DNA from: RHKX01 sp035759925
GTDB lineage: Bacteria; Actinomycetota; Thermoleophilia; Solirubrobacterales; 70-9
Reading direction: 5' to 3'
NCBI GenBank assembly: GCA_035759925.1
Contig: DASTTY010000109.1
Location: forward strand, 1-64,000
DNA: 64,000 nt
Positions 34,634 to 42,184 of this stretch are shown piece by piece (position 1 is the first letter of the stretch; every line of letters starts with the position of its first letter). The notes beneath the pieces were generated by a model, which worked only from the letters and a program-made list of their open reading frames with translations, had not been told where the DNA came from and did no database searches. A program made the position numbers and the translations under genes.

Positions 34634-34819
34634 TCAGCCTGCCGGCGGCGCCGGGACGGCGGGCTCGAAGCCCGGGCAGGAGCGAACCGGCACGCGCGGG
34701 TACTTCGGATAGGCCGGATCGGTTCGCGAGCGCTCGCAGAGCGAGAAGCTCGAGCCGCGCGTGTTGGCGACGATCCGCTGATGGCGGCAGCGGTCGCAAA
34801 GGCCTGCCCGGGGCGCCAT
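34634..34819 (-). CDS. small conserved cysteine-containing protein
   Basis: The 61-residue protein begins MAPRAGLCDRCRHQRIVANT and continues SSFSLCERS, then YPKYPRVPV and SCPGFEP. Four cysteines (CxxC, a third in SLC, a fourth in SCPGF) could form a single zinc or Fe-S site. I recognise the sequence style from short conserved actinobacterial proteins of unknown function. It is convergent with EamA and divergent from the ABC exporter start 52 bp away. Confidence 0.7.
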   Translation of the reverse strand: MAPRAGLCDRCRHQRIVANTRGSSFSLCERSRTDPAYPKYPRVPVRSCPGFEPAVPAPPAG

Positions 34820-34850
34820 GGCGGCGAGTCTAAGCCGTTACTTCACTTTG

Positions 34851-34856
34851 TATAGT
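34851..34856 (+). promoter_or_regulatory. candidate -10 element for ABC exporter operon
   Basis: TATAGT, preceded by TTG, lies 15 bp before the ATG of the first ABC half-transporter in an AT-rich patch. No good -35 is visible at 17 bp. If used, the leader would be only about 9 nt. Confidence 0.4.
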
Positions 34857-34871
34857 GGGTGGCCGCCGCGA

Positions 34872-36641
34872 ATGCCCACCTTCCGCCGCCTGCTCTCCTT
34901 CCTCGGCCCCTACCGGCGGCAGAACATCGCATCGATCATCCTCGCCTCGCTGGCGATGGGGATGACGGTGCTGATCCCCTGGCTGGTCGGCCGCGCCGTC
35001 AACGCGGTCGACGACGGCGACACCGACGGGCTCGTCCCGCTCGTGGTCGCGATCGTCGTCGCCGGGCTGCTCCGCCTCGGTCTGACCGCATCGCGGCGGG
35101 TCGTCGCCGGCAAGGTATCGCTCGCCGTCGAGTTCGACCTCCGCGAGCGGGTCTACCGGCATCTGCAGACGCTCGAGCTCGGCTACTTCGACTCCCAGCA
35201 GACCGGCCAGCTGATGTCGCGGGCGACCGTCGACCTGCAGTCGATCCGGTTCTTCCTCGGCTACGGGCTGATCTTCATCACCCAGAGCGCGCTGACCCTG
35301 GTCCTGGCCGCGGCGATCATGTTCGTGCTGCAGCCCGGGCTCGCAGCGCTGGCGCTGCTCCCGGTCCCGTTCGTCGTCTTCGCCGCCTCCCGCTACAACC
35401 GGACCTCGCGGCCGGCGCTGCAAGAGGTTCAGCAGCGGATCGCCGAGTTGACCGTCGAGGCCGAGGAGTCGGTCTCCGGGGTCCGCGTCGTCAAGGCATT
35501 CGCTCGCGAGCAGCACATGCTCGATCGCTTCCGCGACCGGGTCGTCCGCGTCTTCGACCAGAACGTCTTCTCCACCCGGCTGCGCGCCTTCTACAACCCG
35601 ATGATCGCGTTCCTGCCGAACCTCGGCCTCGCGGTCGTCCTGCTCGTCGGTGGCCGCCAGGTGATCGACGGGACGTTGACGCTCGGCGACTTCACCGCCT
35701 TCTACACCTACCTGGTGATGCTGATCGGCCCGATGCGGATGCTCGGCACCGCGCTCGGGATGTCGCAGCGGGCGATCGCCTCCGGCAACCGCCTCTTCGA
35801 GATCCTCGACCGCGAGCCGGAGATCGAGAGTCCGCCCGGGGCCCCGGACCTGCCCCCGGGCGAGGGCCACGTCGTCCTCCGCGACGTCTCGCTCAGCTAC
35901 GGCGCCGGCGACCCGGCGCTCGATGACGTCAACCTCGAGGTCGGGGCGGGCCGGGTCGTCGCCCTGGTCGGCCCTTCCGGATCCGGGAAGACCAGCCTCG
36001 TCGCGCTGCTGGCGCGGCTCTACGACCCGACCGCCGGCAGCGTCGAGATCGACGGCGCCGACCTTCGCGAAGTCGACCTCGGCTCGCTGCGGCGGCAGAT
36101 CGCCTTCGTCGCCGACGACAGCTTCCTGTTCAGCGCCTCCGTCGCCGAGAACATCGCCTACGCGAAGCCGGATGCGAGCCGCGAGGAGATCGAGCTCGCC
36201 GCCCGCCGCGCCCAGGCCGCCGGGTTCATCGAGAGCCTCCCCGACGGCTACGAGACGATGGTCGGCGAGCGCGGCCTCACCCTGTCGGGCGGTCAGCGGC
36301 AGCGGATCGCGATCGCGCGGGCGCTGCTCGCCGACCCGCGGATCCTGATCCTCGACGACGCGACGTCCTCGGTCGACGCCCAGACCGAGGCGGCGATCAG
36401 GCGCGGGCTCGACGAGGCGCTCGAGGGCCGGACGACGTTCATCGTCGCCCACCGGCTCTCGACGATCTCGCTCGCCGACGAGATCGTCGTCCTCGACGGC
36501 GGCCGGCTCGTCGATCGCGGCACCCACGAGGAGCTGCTCGACCGCTGCCCGCTCTACCGCGAGATCGCCGACCACGGCCTCGCCGATCGGGCCTTCCTGC
36601 AGCGCGACCTCGAGGAGCGCGAGGAGGTGGCGCGGCTTTGA
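34872..36641 (+). CDS. ABC exporter half-transporter, degenerate-site subunit
   Basis: The 589-residue type IV exporter subunit has an N-terminal six-helix membrane domain (about residues 1-310) and a C-terminal nucleotide-binding domain. Walker A is GPSGSGKTS and the signature is LSGGQRQRIAIARALL. Walker B is ILILDDATSSVD, in which the catalytic glutamate is replaced by Asp496. That substitution is typical of one partner in heterodimeric exporters. ATG 34872 is preferred; the longer frame from 34818 includes the promoter. It is coupled to the next gene by a 4-bp overlap. Confidence 0.92.
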   Translation: MPTFRRLLSFLGPYRRQNIASIILASLAMGMTVLIPWLVGRAVNAVDDGDTDGLVPLVVAIVVAGLLRLGLTASRRVVAGKVSLAVEFDLRERVYRHLQTLELGYFDSQQTGQLMSRATVDLQSIRFFLGYGLIFITQSALTLVLAAAIMFVLQPGLAALALLPVPFVVFAASRYNRTSRPALQEVQQRIAELTVEAEESVSGVRVVKAFAREQHMLDRFRDRVVRVFDQNVFSTRLRAFYNPMIAFLPNLGLAVVLLVGGRQVIDGTLTLGDFTAFYTYLVMLIGPMRMLGTALGMSQRAIASGNRLFEILDREPEIESPPGAPDLPPGEGHVVLRDVSLSYGAGDPALDDVNLEVGAGRVVALVGPSGSGKTSLVALLARLYDPTAGSVEIDGADLREVDLGSLRRQIAFVADDSFLFSASVAENIAYAKPDASREEIELAARRAQAAGFIESLPDGYETMVGERGLTLSGGQRQRIAIARALLADPRILILDDATSSVDAQTEAAIRRGLDEALEGRTTFIVAHRLSTISLADEIVVLDGGRLVDRGTHEELLDRCPLYREIADHGLADRAFLQRDLEEREEVARL

Positions 36642-38578
36642 CGAGGAGACAGAGGACAGAGGACAGAGGACAGGTGGCTGACAACGGACAGCAGACAGCG
36701 GACAGGAAGCAGTGCGAGGAGGACCAGGCTCGCGAGAGCGAGACGCGGGCGCCCTTCGGCGACGCCTGGCTGCTCGCGAAGTCGGTCTGGCGGACGGTCC
36801 GTGGCGATGACGATCGCGGCCGCAAGGTCCGCTGGCTGTTCGGCCTGCTCCGGCCCTACCGCGTCCGCGTGTTCTGGATGATGGTGGCGCTCGTCCTCGC
36901 CACGGCGGCGGCGCTCGCTCCCCCCTACCTCGCCGGCCTGGCGATCGACAAGGGAATCGGGTCCGACCCACCGGCGAACAGCGACCTGAACGCACTGACT
37001 CTGATCGTGGTTGCGTTCCTCGCCTCGGCAGCGATCTACTGGGCGGCCACCTACGTGCAGACGTACCTCGTCGGCTGGGTCGGGCAGCGGGCGCTGCAGG
37101 ACCTCCGCGAGCGCATCTACACGCATCTGCAGAGCATGTCGCTCGGCTTCTACACGAGGAACCGCCCGGGCGTCCTGATCTCGCGGATGACCAACGACGT
37201 CCAAGCGCTCGACACGCTCGTCACCGACGGAATCGTGACGATGGTCTCGAGCGTGCTGACGCTGGTCGGCGTGATCGTGATCCTGCTCGCGATCGACGTC
37301 CAGCTCGCCCTGGTGACGTTCCTGACCTTCCCGGTCCTCGCGATCGGCAGCATCGTGTTCCGGATCGCCTCGGCGAACGCCTACCGGCTGACCCGCGAGA
37401 AGATCGCGAACATCACCGCCTACCTGCAGGAGAGCCTCAGCGGGGTCCGCGTCGTCCGCAGCTTCGGGCAGGAGCCGCGCCACCTCTCCGAGATGGCCGT
37501 CCTCAACGAGGAGAACCGCGAGGTCAACATGCGGACCGTCTACCTGAACGCGGCCTACTTCCCCGCCGTCGAGCTGCTCTCGGCGGTCGGCACGGCGGCG
37601 ATCCTCCTCTTCGGCGGTTACCAGGTGGTCGACGGCAACGTCGAGCTCGGCGTCCTGTTCGCGTTCGTCGGCTACCTGCAGACGTTCTTCGACCCGATCC
37701 AGCAGATCAGCCAGCTCTACACGACCTACCAGCAAGGGATGGCCGCACTCGACAAGATCTTCGACCTGCTCGACACCGAGCCCGACCTCGTCGATCCGCC
37801 GAACGCGATCGACCCCGGCGAGATCCGCGGCGCGATCGATCTCGAGGGCGTCTGGTTCGGCTACGGCGACGATCCCGAACGCGACGGCGGCTGGGCGCTT
37901 CGCGACATCGACCTGCGGATCCTCCCCGGCCAGACGGTCGCGCTCGTCGGCGAGACCGGCGCCGGCAAGTCGACGCTCGCAAAGCTCGTCGCCCGCTTCT
38001 ACGACCCCCAGCGCGGGCGAATCCTGATCGACGGCACCGACGTCCGCGACCTCGACTCGAACGCGCTCCGCAGCCGGCTCGGCATCGTCCCCCAGGAGGG
38101 CTTCCTGTTCAGCGGCACGATCGCCGACAACGTCGCCTTCGGGCGGCCGGGGGCCTCGACCGGGGAGATCATGGAGGCGCTGCGCACGGTAGGCGGCGAG
38201 CCGCTCGTCGCCGGGCTCCCCGCCGGGCTCGACACCGAGGTCGGCGAGCGGGGCACCTCGCTGTCGGCGGGCGAGCGGCAGATCGTCGCCTTCGCGCGGG
38301 CGCTGCTGGCCGAGCCGAGGATCCTGATCCTCGACGAGGCGACCTCGAACGTCGATGTCCGCACCGAGCGGCGGATCGAGCAGGGACTCGAGCGGCTCCT
38401 GGTCGGCCGGACGGCGATCGTGATCGCCCACCGGCTCTCGACCATCCGCCGGGCGAGCCGGATCGTCGTGCTCGAGAACGGCACGATCGCCGAGAGCGGC
38501 AGCCACGAGGAGCTGCTCGAGCTCGGCGGCGCCTACGCCCGCCTCTACGGCACCTGGGCAGCGGTGCCCGCCGCCTAG
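36638..38578 (+). CDS. ABC exporter half-transporter, catalytic-site subunit
   Basis: The 646-residue partner has a membrane domain followed by a nucleotide-binding domain with Walker A GETGAGKST and a deviant signature LSAGERQIVAFARALL. Its Walker B ILILDEATSNVD keeps the catalytic Glu. Together with the preceding subunit this gives one consensus and one degenerate ATP site. The listed TTG start overlaps the upstream stop (TTGA). The first 36 residues are encoded by a 7-bp tandem repeat and related sequence, so GTG 36674 is a real alternative. The cargo is unknown. Confidence 0.9.
   Translation: MTRRQRTEDRGQVADNGQQTADRKQCEEDQARESETRAPFGDAWLLAKSVWRTVRGDDDRGRKVRWLFGLLRPYRVRVFWMMVALVLATAAALAPPYLAGLAIDKGIGSDPPANSDLNALTLIVVAFLASAAIYWAATYVQTYLVGWVGQRALQDLRERIYTHLQSMSLGFYTRNRPGVLISRMTNDVQALDTLVTDGIVTMVSSVLTLVGVIVILLAIDVQLALVTFLTFPVLAIGSIVFRIASANAYRLTREKIANITAYLQESLSGVRVVRSFGQEPRHLSEMAVLNEENREVNMRTVYLNAAYFPAVELLSAVGTAAILLFGGYQVVDGNVELGVLFAFVGYLQTFFDPIQQISQLYTTYQQGMAALDKIFDLLDTEPDLVDPPNAIDPGEIRGAIDLEGVWFGYGDDPERDGGWALRDIDLRILPGQTVALVGETGAGKSTLAKLVARFYDPQRGRILIDGTDVRDLDSNALRSRLGIVPQEGFLFSGTIADNVAFGRPGASTGEIMEALRTVGGEPLVAGLPAGLDTEVGERGTSLSAGERQIVAFARALLAEPRILILDEATSNVDVRTERRIEQGLERLLVGRTAIVIAHRLSTIRRASRIVVLENGTIAESGSHEELLELGGAYARLYGTWAAVPAA
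36648..36673 (+). repeat. 7-bp tandem repeat (GACAGAG, 3.7 copies)
   Basis: Three full GACAGAG units and a partial GACAG run from 36648 to 36673 within the 5' end of the second ABC gene. Looser GGACAG copies continue to about 36706. The unit is not a multiple of three, so a change in copy number would shift the frame from the TTG start but not from GTG 36674. Confidence 0.85.
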
Positions 38579-38599
38579 ACGATCCGAGCGGTCGCCGGC

Positions 38600-39316
38600 T
38601 CAGCCGCCGGGGCTGATCCCGCCCGAGGAGCCGCCGCCGGAGGAGCCACCCGACGTGCCGCCCGAGCTGGTGCCTCCGGAGGGGCCGCTCGACGGCGGCG
38701 GAGTCACCGGCGCCGGCGTCGTCGTCGTCGGCACCGGGGTGGTGGTCGTCGCCGGGGGCGCCGTCGAAGTCGTCGTCGGGGCGACGTCGGACGGAGCACC
38801 GGTCGTCGTGTCGGAGATGGCGGTCCCGGTCTGGCCGCACTCGTCGAACCCGAACGACTCGCCGGCAGCCTGTGCATCGCTCTCGGCCTGGTCGAGCTGG
38901 ACCGACAGCGACTCGGCGGCGGCGGTGTCTCCGGAGGCGAGGGCACTCTGCTGCTGGCCGAGAACCGAGATCTGCTCCTTGACCGCGTCGTAGTAGTCGG
39001 AGAGCGAGCCGTCGGGGTCCTCGGGCTTGCCCAGCGCCTGGAGGCCCTTCAGGGTCTGCTTGGTGATGTCCTCCTGCTGCTGGAGGGAGGTGGAGCTGCC
39101 CGAGCCGTCGGAGGTCAGGTTCGCGATCGCCGCGTTCGCCTCCGCGCAGCGCGCATCGGCGGCGGTGATGAACTCGTCCTTCGGGACCCCGCCAGCACCG
39201 GTCGTTGTCGAGGACGTCACCGACGACGTCGTCGCATCATCACCGCCGCAGCCGGCGCCCCAGATGGCGATCACGCCGATGGCCGCGACAGCCAGCCTGG
39301 CCGTCATCCCTCTCAT
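38600..39316 (-). CDS. lipoprotein with low-complexity C-terminus
   Basis: The 238-residue protein has a lipoprotein signal (ARLAVAAIGVIAIWGAGC) and a Thr/Ser linker. The helical domain contains PKDEFITAADARCAEANAAI, then LSDYYDAVKEQISVLGQQQS and ESFGFDECGQTG. It resembles the lipoprotein at 33195 in layout and cysteine placement. A long tail of Thr/Pro and then Gly/Ser repeats follows, possibly spanning the cell wall. ATG 39316 is used; 39307 is possible. It is convergent with the ABC operon. The function is unknown. Confidence 0.8.
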   Translation of the reverse strand: MRGMTARLAVAAIGVIAIWGAGCGGDDATTSSVTSSTTTGAGGVPKDEFITAADARCAEANAAIANLTSDGSGSSTSLQQQEDITKQTLKGLQALGKPEDPDGSLSDYYDAVKEQISVLGQQQSALASGDTAAAESLSVQLDQAESDAQAAGESFGFDECGQTGTAISDTTTGAPSDVAPTTTSTAPPATTTTPVPTTTTPAPVTPPPSSGPSGGTSSGGTSGGSSGGGSSGGISPGG

Positions 39317-39462
39317 CGCCCCGCAGGTTAGCGGCCCACCCGCCCCGCCAAGCCCACCTCTGGACGGATGTCCGACGCTTCCCGGCCGCTCGCGCCGCAC
39401 GGGCCGGCAGGTGTACGGGGTTTCGGCAATGAGAAAAAGGCAGGAAGCCGCCACGAGCTGGT

Positions 39463-39509
39463 CACTGATCGGGATTGAGTACCCATAGGACCCTCAATCC
39501 CGATCAGTG
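39463..39509. repeat. 17-bp perfect inverted repeat, 13-nt loop
   Basis: Arms at 39463-39479 (CACTGATCGGGATTGAG) and 39493-39509 are exactly complementary. It lies in a 353-bp gene-free stretch (39317-39669) between the lipoprotein gene and tRNA-Gln. The stem has no adjacent T-run on either strand. Its origin is unknown. Confidence 0.85.
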
Positions 39510-39570
39510 GCCGTTAGAGGAGCCGAACTTCTACGAGCGAGGAGCGGAGCGACCGGAAACGCCCGTGAGA

Positions 39571-39632
39571 GGCCGTCGGGGATGCCGGCGCCGACACTCC
39601 ACGAACCGGAGGCGCCGGTATCCCCGACGGCC
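39571..39632. repeat. 22-bp inverted repeat (one mismatch), 18-nt loop
   Basis: Arms at 39571-39592 and 39611-39632 pair at 21 of 22 positions, starting GGCCGTCGGGGAT. It is the first structure after the tRNA-Gln 3' end on the minus strand and may end that transcript. Length and near-perfect symmetry exceed an ordinary terminator. The rest of the 39317-39669 gap shows no gene. Confidence 0.85.
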
Positions 39633-39669
39633 CGCAACCCGGCGAGGTCGTGCCTGCAACGAGCGAGAG

Positions 39670-39740
39670 CTGCGGGCCAGGGATTCGAACCCCGAATACC
39701 TGTTCCAGAGACAGGCGTGTTGCCATTACACCAGCCCGCA
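39670..39740 (-). tRNA. tRNA-Gln (CUG)
   Basis: Read on the minus strand, the sequence folds as a cloverleaf. The acceptor TGCGGGC pairs with GCCCGCA, the D-stem is GTGT/ACAC, and the anticodon stem CCTGT/ACAGG holds loop CTCTGGA. The T-arm is CGGGG-TTCGAAT-CCCTG. The anticodon CTG (39706-39708) reads CAG, glutamine. The discriminator is G and no CCA is encoded. Confidence 0.95.
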
Positions 39741-39785
39741 GAGCTGCCGGTGAGATTAGCTAGATGCTCGGGGGATCGGTCATCT

Positions 39786-41018
39786 TCAGCCGAGGTCGTC
39801 GAGGTCGGCGTCCGGATCGGCGAGCATGGCCCGCTCGTCGCCGAGCTCGCGGCCCGACTCGATCAGTCGCCGGGCGGCCATGAGGTCCTCGGGACGGCCG
39901 ATCGAAAGGGCTCCAACGAGGCGGCCGAAGCGCACGTACCAGGCCGACAGCTCGAGTGCTTCGGGGTCGCCGCGGAGGATGACCTCGTCCCACTCGGAGG
40001 CGCCGCCGATGTACTCGAGCGAGGCCCAGTCGGAGAGGTCGCTGAAGAAGTAGGGGACGACGGTGTAAGGCTGTTCGTCGCCGAGCATTCCGCGGGCGGC
40101 GTGGCGGCCCTGCTGGAGGGCGACGTCCCAATGTTCGAAGCGGACCGGGCCACCGTGCAGCTCGCTCTCGTAGCTGCAGCAATCGCCGGCCGCGAAGACG
40201 CCCGGCACCGAGGTCTCGAGTCCGGAGTCGCAGACGATCCCGTCGCCGACCTCGATGCCGGCACGGGCGGCGAGCATCGTGTCGGGCCGGACCCCGGTGC
40301 CGACGACGACCGCATCGCAGTCGATCGCGCGGCCGCTCTCGGTGAGGACCGTCTCGACCCGCTCGTCGCCCTCGAACGCTGCGACCGTCTCGCCGGTCAC
40401 GACGTCCACGCCATGCTCGGCGAGGAGGCGCTGGAGCCGCTCGCCGACGTCGGTGCCGAAGCTGCGGGCGAGGACCACGGGCTCGATCTCGACGATCGTG
40501 CAGCGCTTCCCGATCGCAGTCAGCGAGGCGGCGACCTCGGCGCCGATGTAGCTGCCGCCGACACAGACGACGTGCTTGGCGGCGGCGACGTCGTCGCGGA
40601 TCGCGTCGGAGCTGCCGAAGGCGCGCAGGTAGTGGATGCCCTCGAGCTGGGCACCGTCGACGCGGAGGATGTTCACCATCGCCCCCGTCGCCAGCAGCGC
40701 CTTGCCGAAGCGGATCCCCTCCCCGCCCTGGATCTTCGCCGTCCGAGCGTCCGGGTCGAGCGCGGTGACGCTCGTCCGGGTCAGCAGCTCGACGTCGTTC
40801 TTCTCGTACCAATCGCGAGGGTGGACGAAGGCCTCCTCCCGGGTCGCGTCGCCGCGGAGGTACTCCTTCGAGAGCGGCGGCCGGTCGTAGGGCGGCTCGG
40901 GCTCGCGGCCGACGAGCAGGATCGAGCCGTCGGCCCCGAGCCGGCGCAGCTCCGCGGCGCAGTGCGCCGATGCCACGCCGCCGCCGACGAGCAGGAAGTC
41001 GACCTCGCGGTCGGTCAC
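39786..41018 (-). CDS. FAD-dependent NAD(P)H reductase (ferredoxin reductase-like)
   Basis: The 410-residue flavoprotein has an N-terminal FAD motif (FLLVGGGVASAHCAAELRRL) and PPYDRPPLSKEYLRG. An NAD(P) motif (VVCVGGSYIGAEVAASLTAI) and VPGVFAAGDCC, closing the FAD site, follow. This is the rubredoxin/ferredoxin reductase (AIF-like) layout with a C-terminal reductase domain. The electron acceptor is not encoded next to it. It follows the RCK-type gene by 4 bp on the same strand, an odd partner for potassium-regulation genes. Confidence 0.9.
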   Translation of the reverse strand: MTDREVDFLLVGGGVASAHCAAELRRLGADGSILLVGREPEPPYDRPPLSKEYLRGDATREEAFVHPRDWYEKNDVELLTRTSVTALDPDARTAKIQGGEGIRFGKALLATGAMVNILRVDGAQLEGIHYLRAFGSSDAIRDDVAAAKHVVCVGGSYIGAEVAASLTAIGKRCTIVEIEPVVLARSFGTDVGERLQRLLAEHGVDVVTGETVAAFEGDERVETVLTESGRAIDCDAVVVGTGVRPDTMLAARAGIEVGDGIVCDSGLETSVPGVFAAGDCCSYESELHGGPVRFEHWDVALQQGRHAARGMLGDEQPYTVVPYFFSDLSDWASLEYIGGASEWDEVILRGDPEALELSAWYVRFGRLVGALSIGRPEDLMAARRLIESGRELGDERAMLADPDADLDDLG

Positions 41019-41022
41019 CGGG

Positions 41023-41730
41023 TCAGTCGGGCTTCCGGTGGACCGTCGCCTGCTCGACGCCGAGATACCCCGTCAGCTCCTCCTCGACGGCGGGGTCGAG
41101 GACCGCGAGGACCTCGTCACCGGCCTGCAGCACGGTGTCCGGCGTCGGGACGAAGCCGGTCCCGTCGCGCATCACGCTGATCAGCAGGCTGCTCTTGGGC
41201 ATGTTCAGCTCGTGCAGGGGGCTGCCGACGACCTGGGCGTCGTCGCCGATCAGCAGGTCGATGATCTCGATGTTCGCGTCGGCGAGATCGAGCAGGTGGA
41301 CGAGCCCGTAGCGCGGCACCTGCCGCTCGATCAGCCGCAGGATCAGGTCCGTCGCCGAGACGTAGGGCTTGACGCCGAGCAGGTCGAAGTGCTGGCGGTT
41401 GCGCGGGTTGTTGACCCGGGCGATGACGCGATCGACGTCGTACTTGTCCTTGGCCACCTGGCAAATCAACAGGTTGTCCTCGTCGTCGCCGGTGACGGCG
41501 ATGACCATGTCGGCGCGGGCGATCCCGGCCCGCTCGAGGACCCAGAGCTCGGAGGCGTCGCCGTAGAGGACGCGGTGCTCGAGCTCCTGCTCGACGGTCA
41601 GGTAACGCTCGCGGTCGGCCTCGATCAGCGTCACCTCGTGACCCTTGTCGATCAGCTCGCGGGCCAGGTTCCAACCGACCTTGCCGCCCCCGACGATCAG
41701 CATGTAGTCGCCGCCCTCATGCTCACCCAT
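41023..41730 (-). CDS. TrkA-like K+ regulatory subunit (RCK_N + RCK_C)
   Basis: The 235-residue protein has an NAD/nucleotide-binding RCK_N domain (MLIVGGGKVGWNLARELIDK, with acidic TLIEADRER after strand 2). A TrkA_C domain at about residues 150-225 contains NMPKSSLLISVMRDGTGFVP. Such proteins gate Trk/Ktr or other cation transporters in response to nucleotides or c-di-AMP. No TrkH/KtrB pore gene is present; the neighbouring transporters are APC-type fusions. It overlaps the preceding TrkA_N gene by 8 bp. Confidence 0.92.
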   Translation of the reverse strand: MGEHEGGDYMLIVGGGKVGWNLARELIDKGHEVTLIEADRERYLTVEQELEHRVLYGDASELWVLERAGIARADMVIAVTGDDEDNLLICQVAKDKYDVDRVIARVNNPRNRQHFDLLGVKPYVSATDLILRLIERQVPRYGLVHLLDLADANIEIIDLLIGDDAQVVGSPLHELNMPKSSLLISVMRDGTGFVPTPDTVLQAGDEVLAVLDPAVEEELTGYLGVEQATVHRKPD

Positions 41731-42175
41731 CTGCCTGTCCCTCCTTGCTCGCCGCGACCTCGCGGAGGTTCGTCTCGAGCATCTCGATCGCCGTCCGCGT
41801 CGGGCAGACCGTCGTCATCCCCTGGGTCGCGTACCACTCGGCCCGGTAGGGGTCGAGGATCCGGGCGATCACCGTCTCGACGTTGAACCGCCGCTGGGCG
41901 ATCTGGGCGATGACGATGTTGGTGTTGTCGCCGTTCGTGGAGGCGACGAATACGTCGGCGCGCTCGATCCCGGCCGTCGTCAGGGCGTCGATCTCGAGGC
42001 CGGTGCCGACGGTGAACTGGCCGCCCGCGTCCTCCCACGACGTGTCGAGCCCGAGCTCGAGGCGGGCGTGCGAGTCGGGGTCCTCGTCGAGGCAGGAGAC
42101 CTCATGGCCTTCGGCCAGCATCGCTCGCGCGACGGACGAGCCGACGCGCCCGGCTCCCACGATCAGGATCAGCAT
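41723..42175 (-). CDS. TrkA-N domain protein (RCK_N only)
   Basis: The 150-residue protein is a single RCK_N fold: MLILIVGAGRVGSSVARAML, CLDEDPDSHARLEL, and ERADVFVASTNGDNTNIVIA. It lacks the TrkA_C domain found in its neighbour. The two may work as a pair, like CglK/TrkA-type split subunits. It sits 9 bp after an APC-USP transporter gene and overlaps the two-domain TrkA gene by 8 bp, so all are on one transcript. Confidence 0.9.
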   Translation of the reverse strand: MLILIVGAGRVGSSVARAMLAEGHEVSCLDEDPDSHARLELGLDTSWEDAGGQFTVGTGLEIDALTTAGIERADVFVASTNGDNTNIVIAQIAQRRFNVETVIARILDPYRAEWYATQGMTTVCPTRTAIEMLETNLREVAASKEGQADG

Positions 42176-42184
42176 GCGGCGATC

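Noticed and set aside
39475..39753. 92-codon frame running through the tRNA-Gln region
   Set aside because: It crosses both hairpins and the tRNA. The Arg-rich product shows no protein signal.
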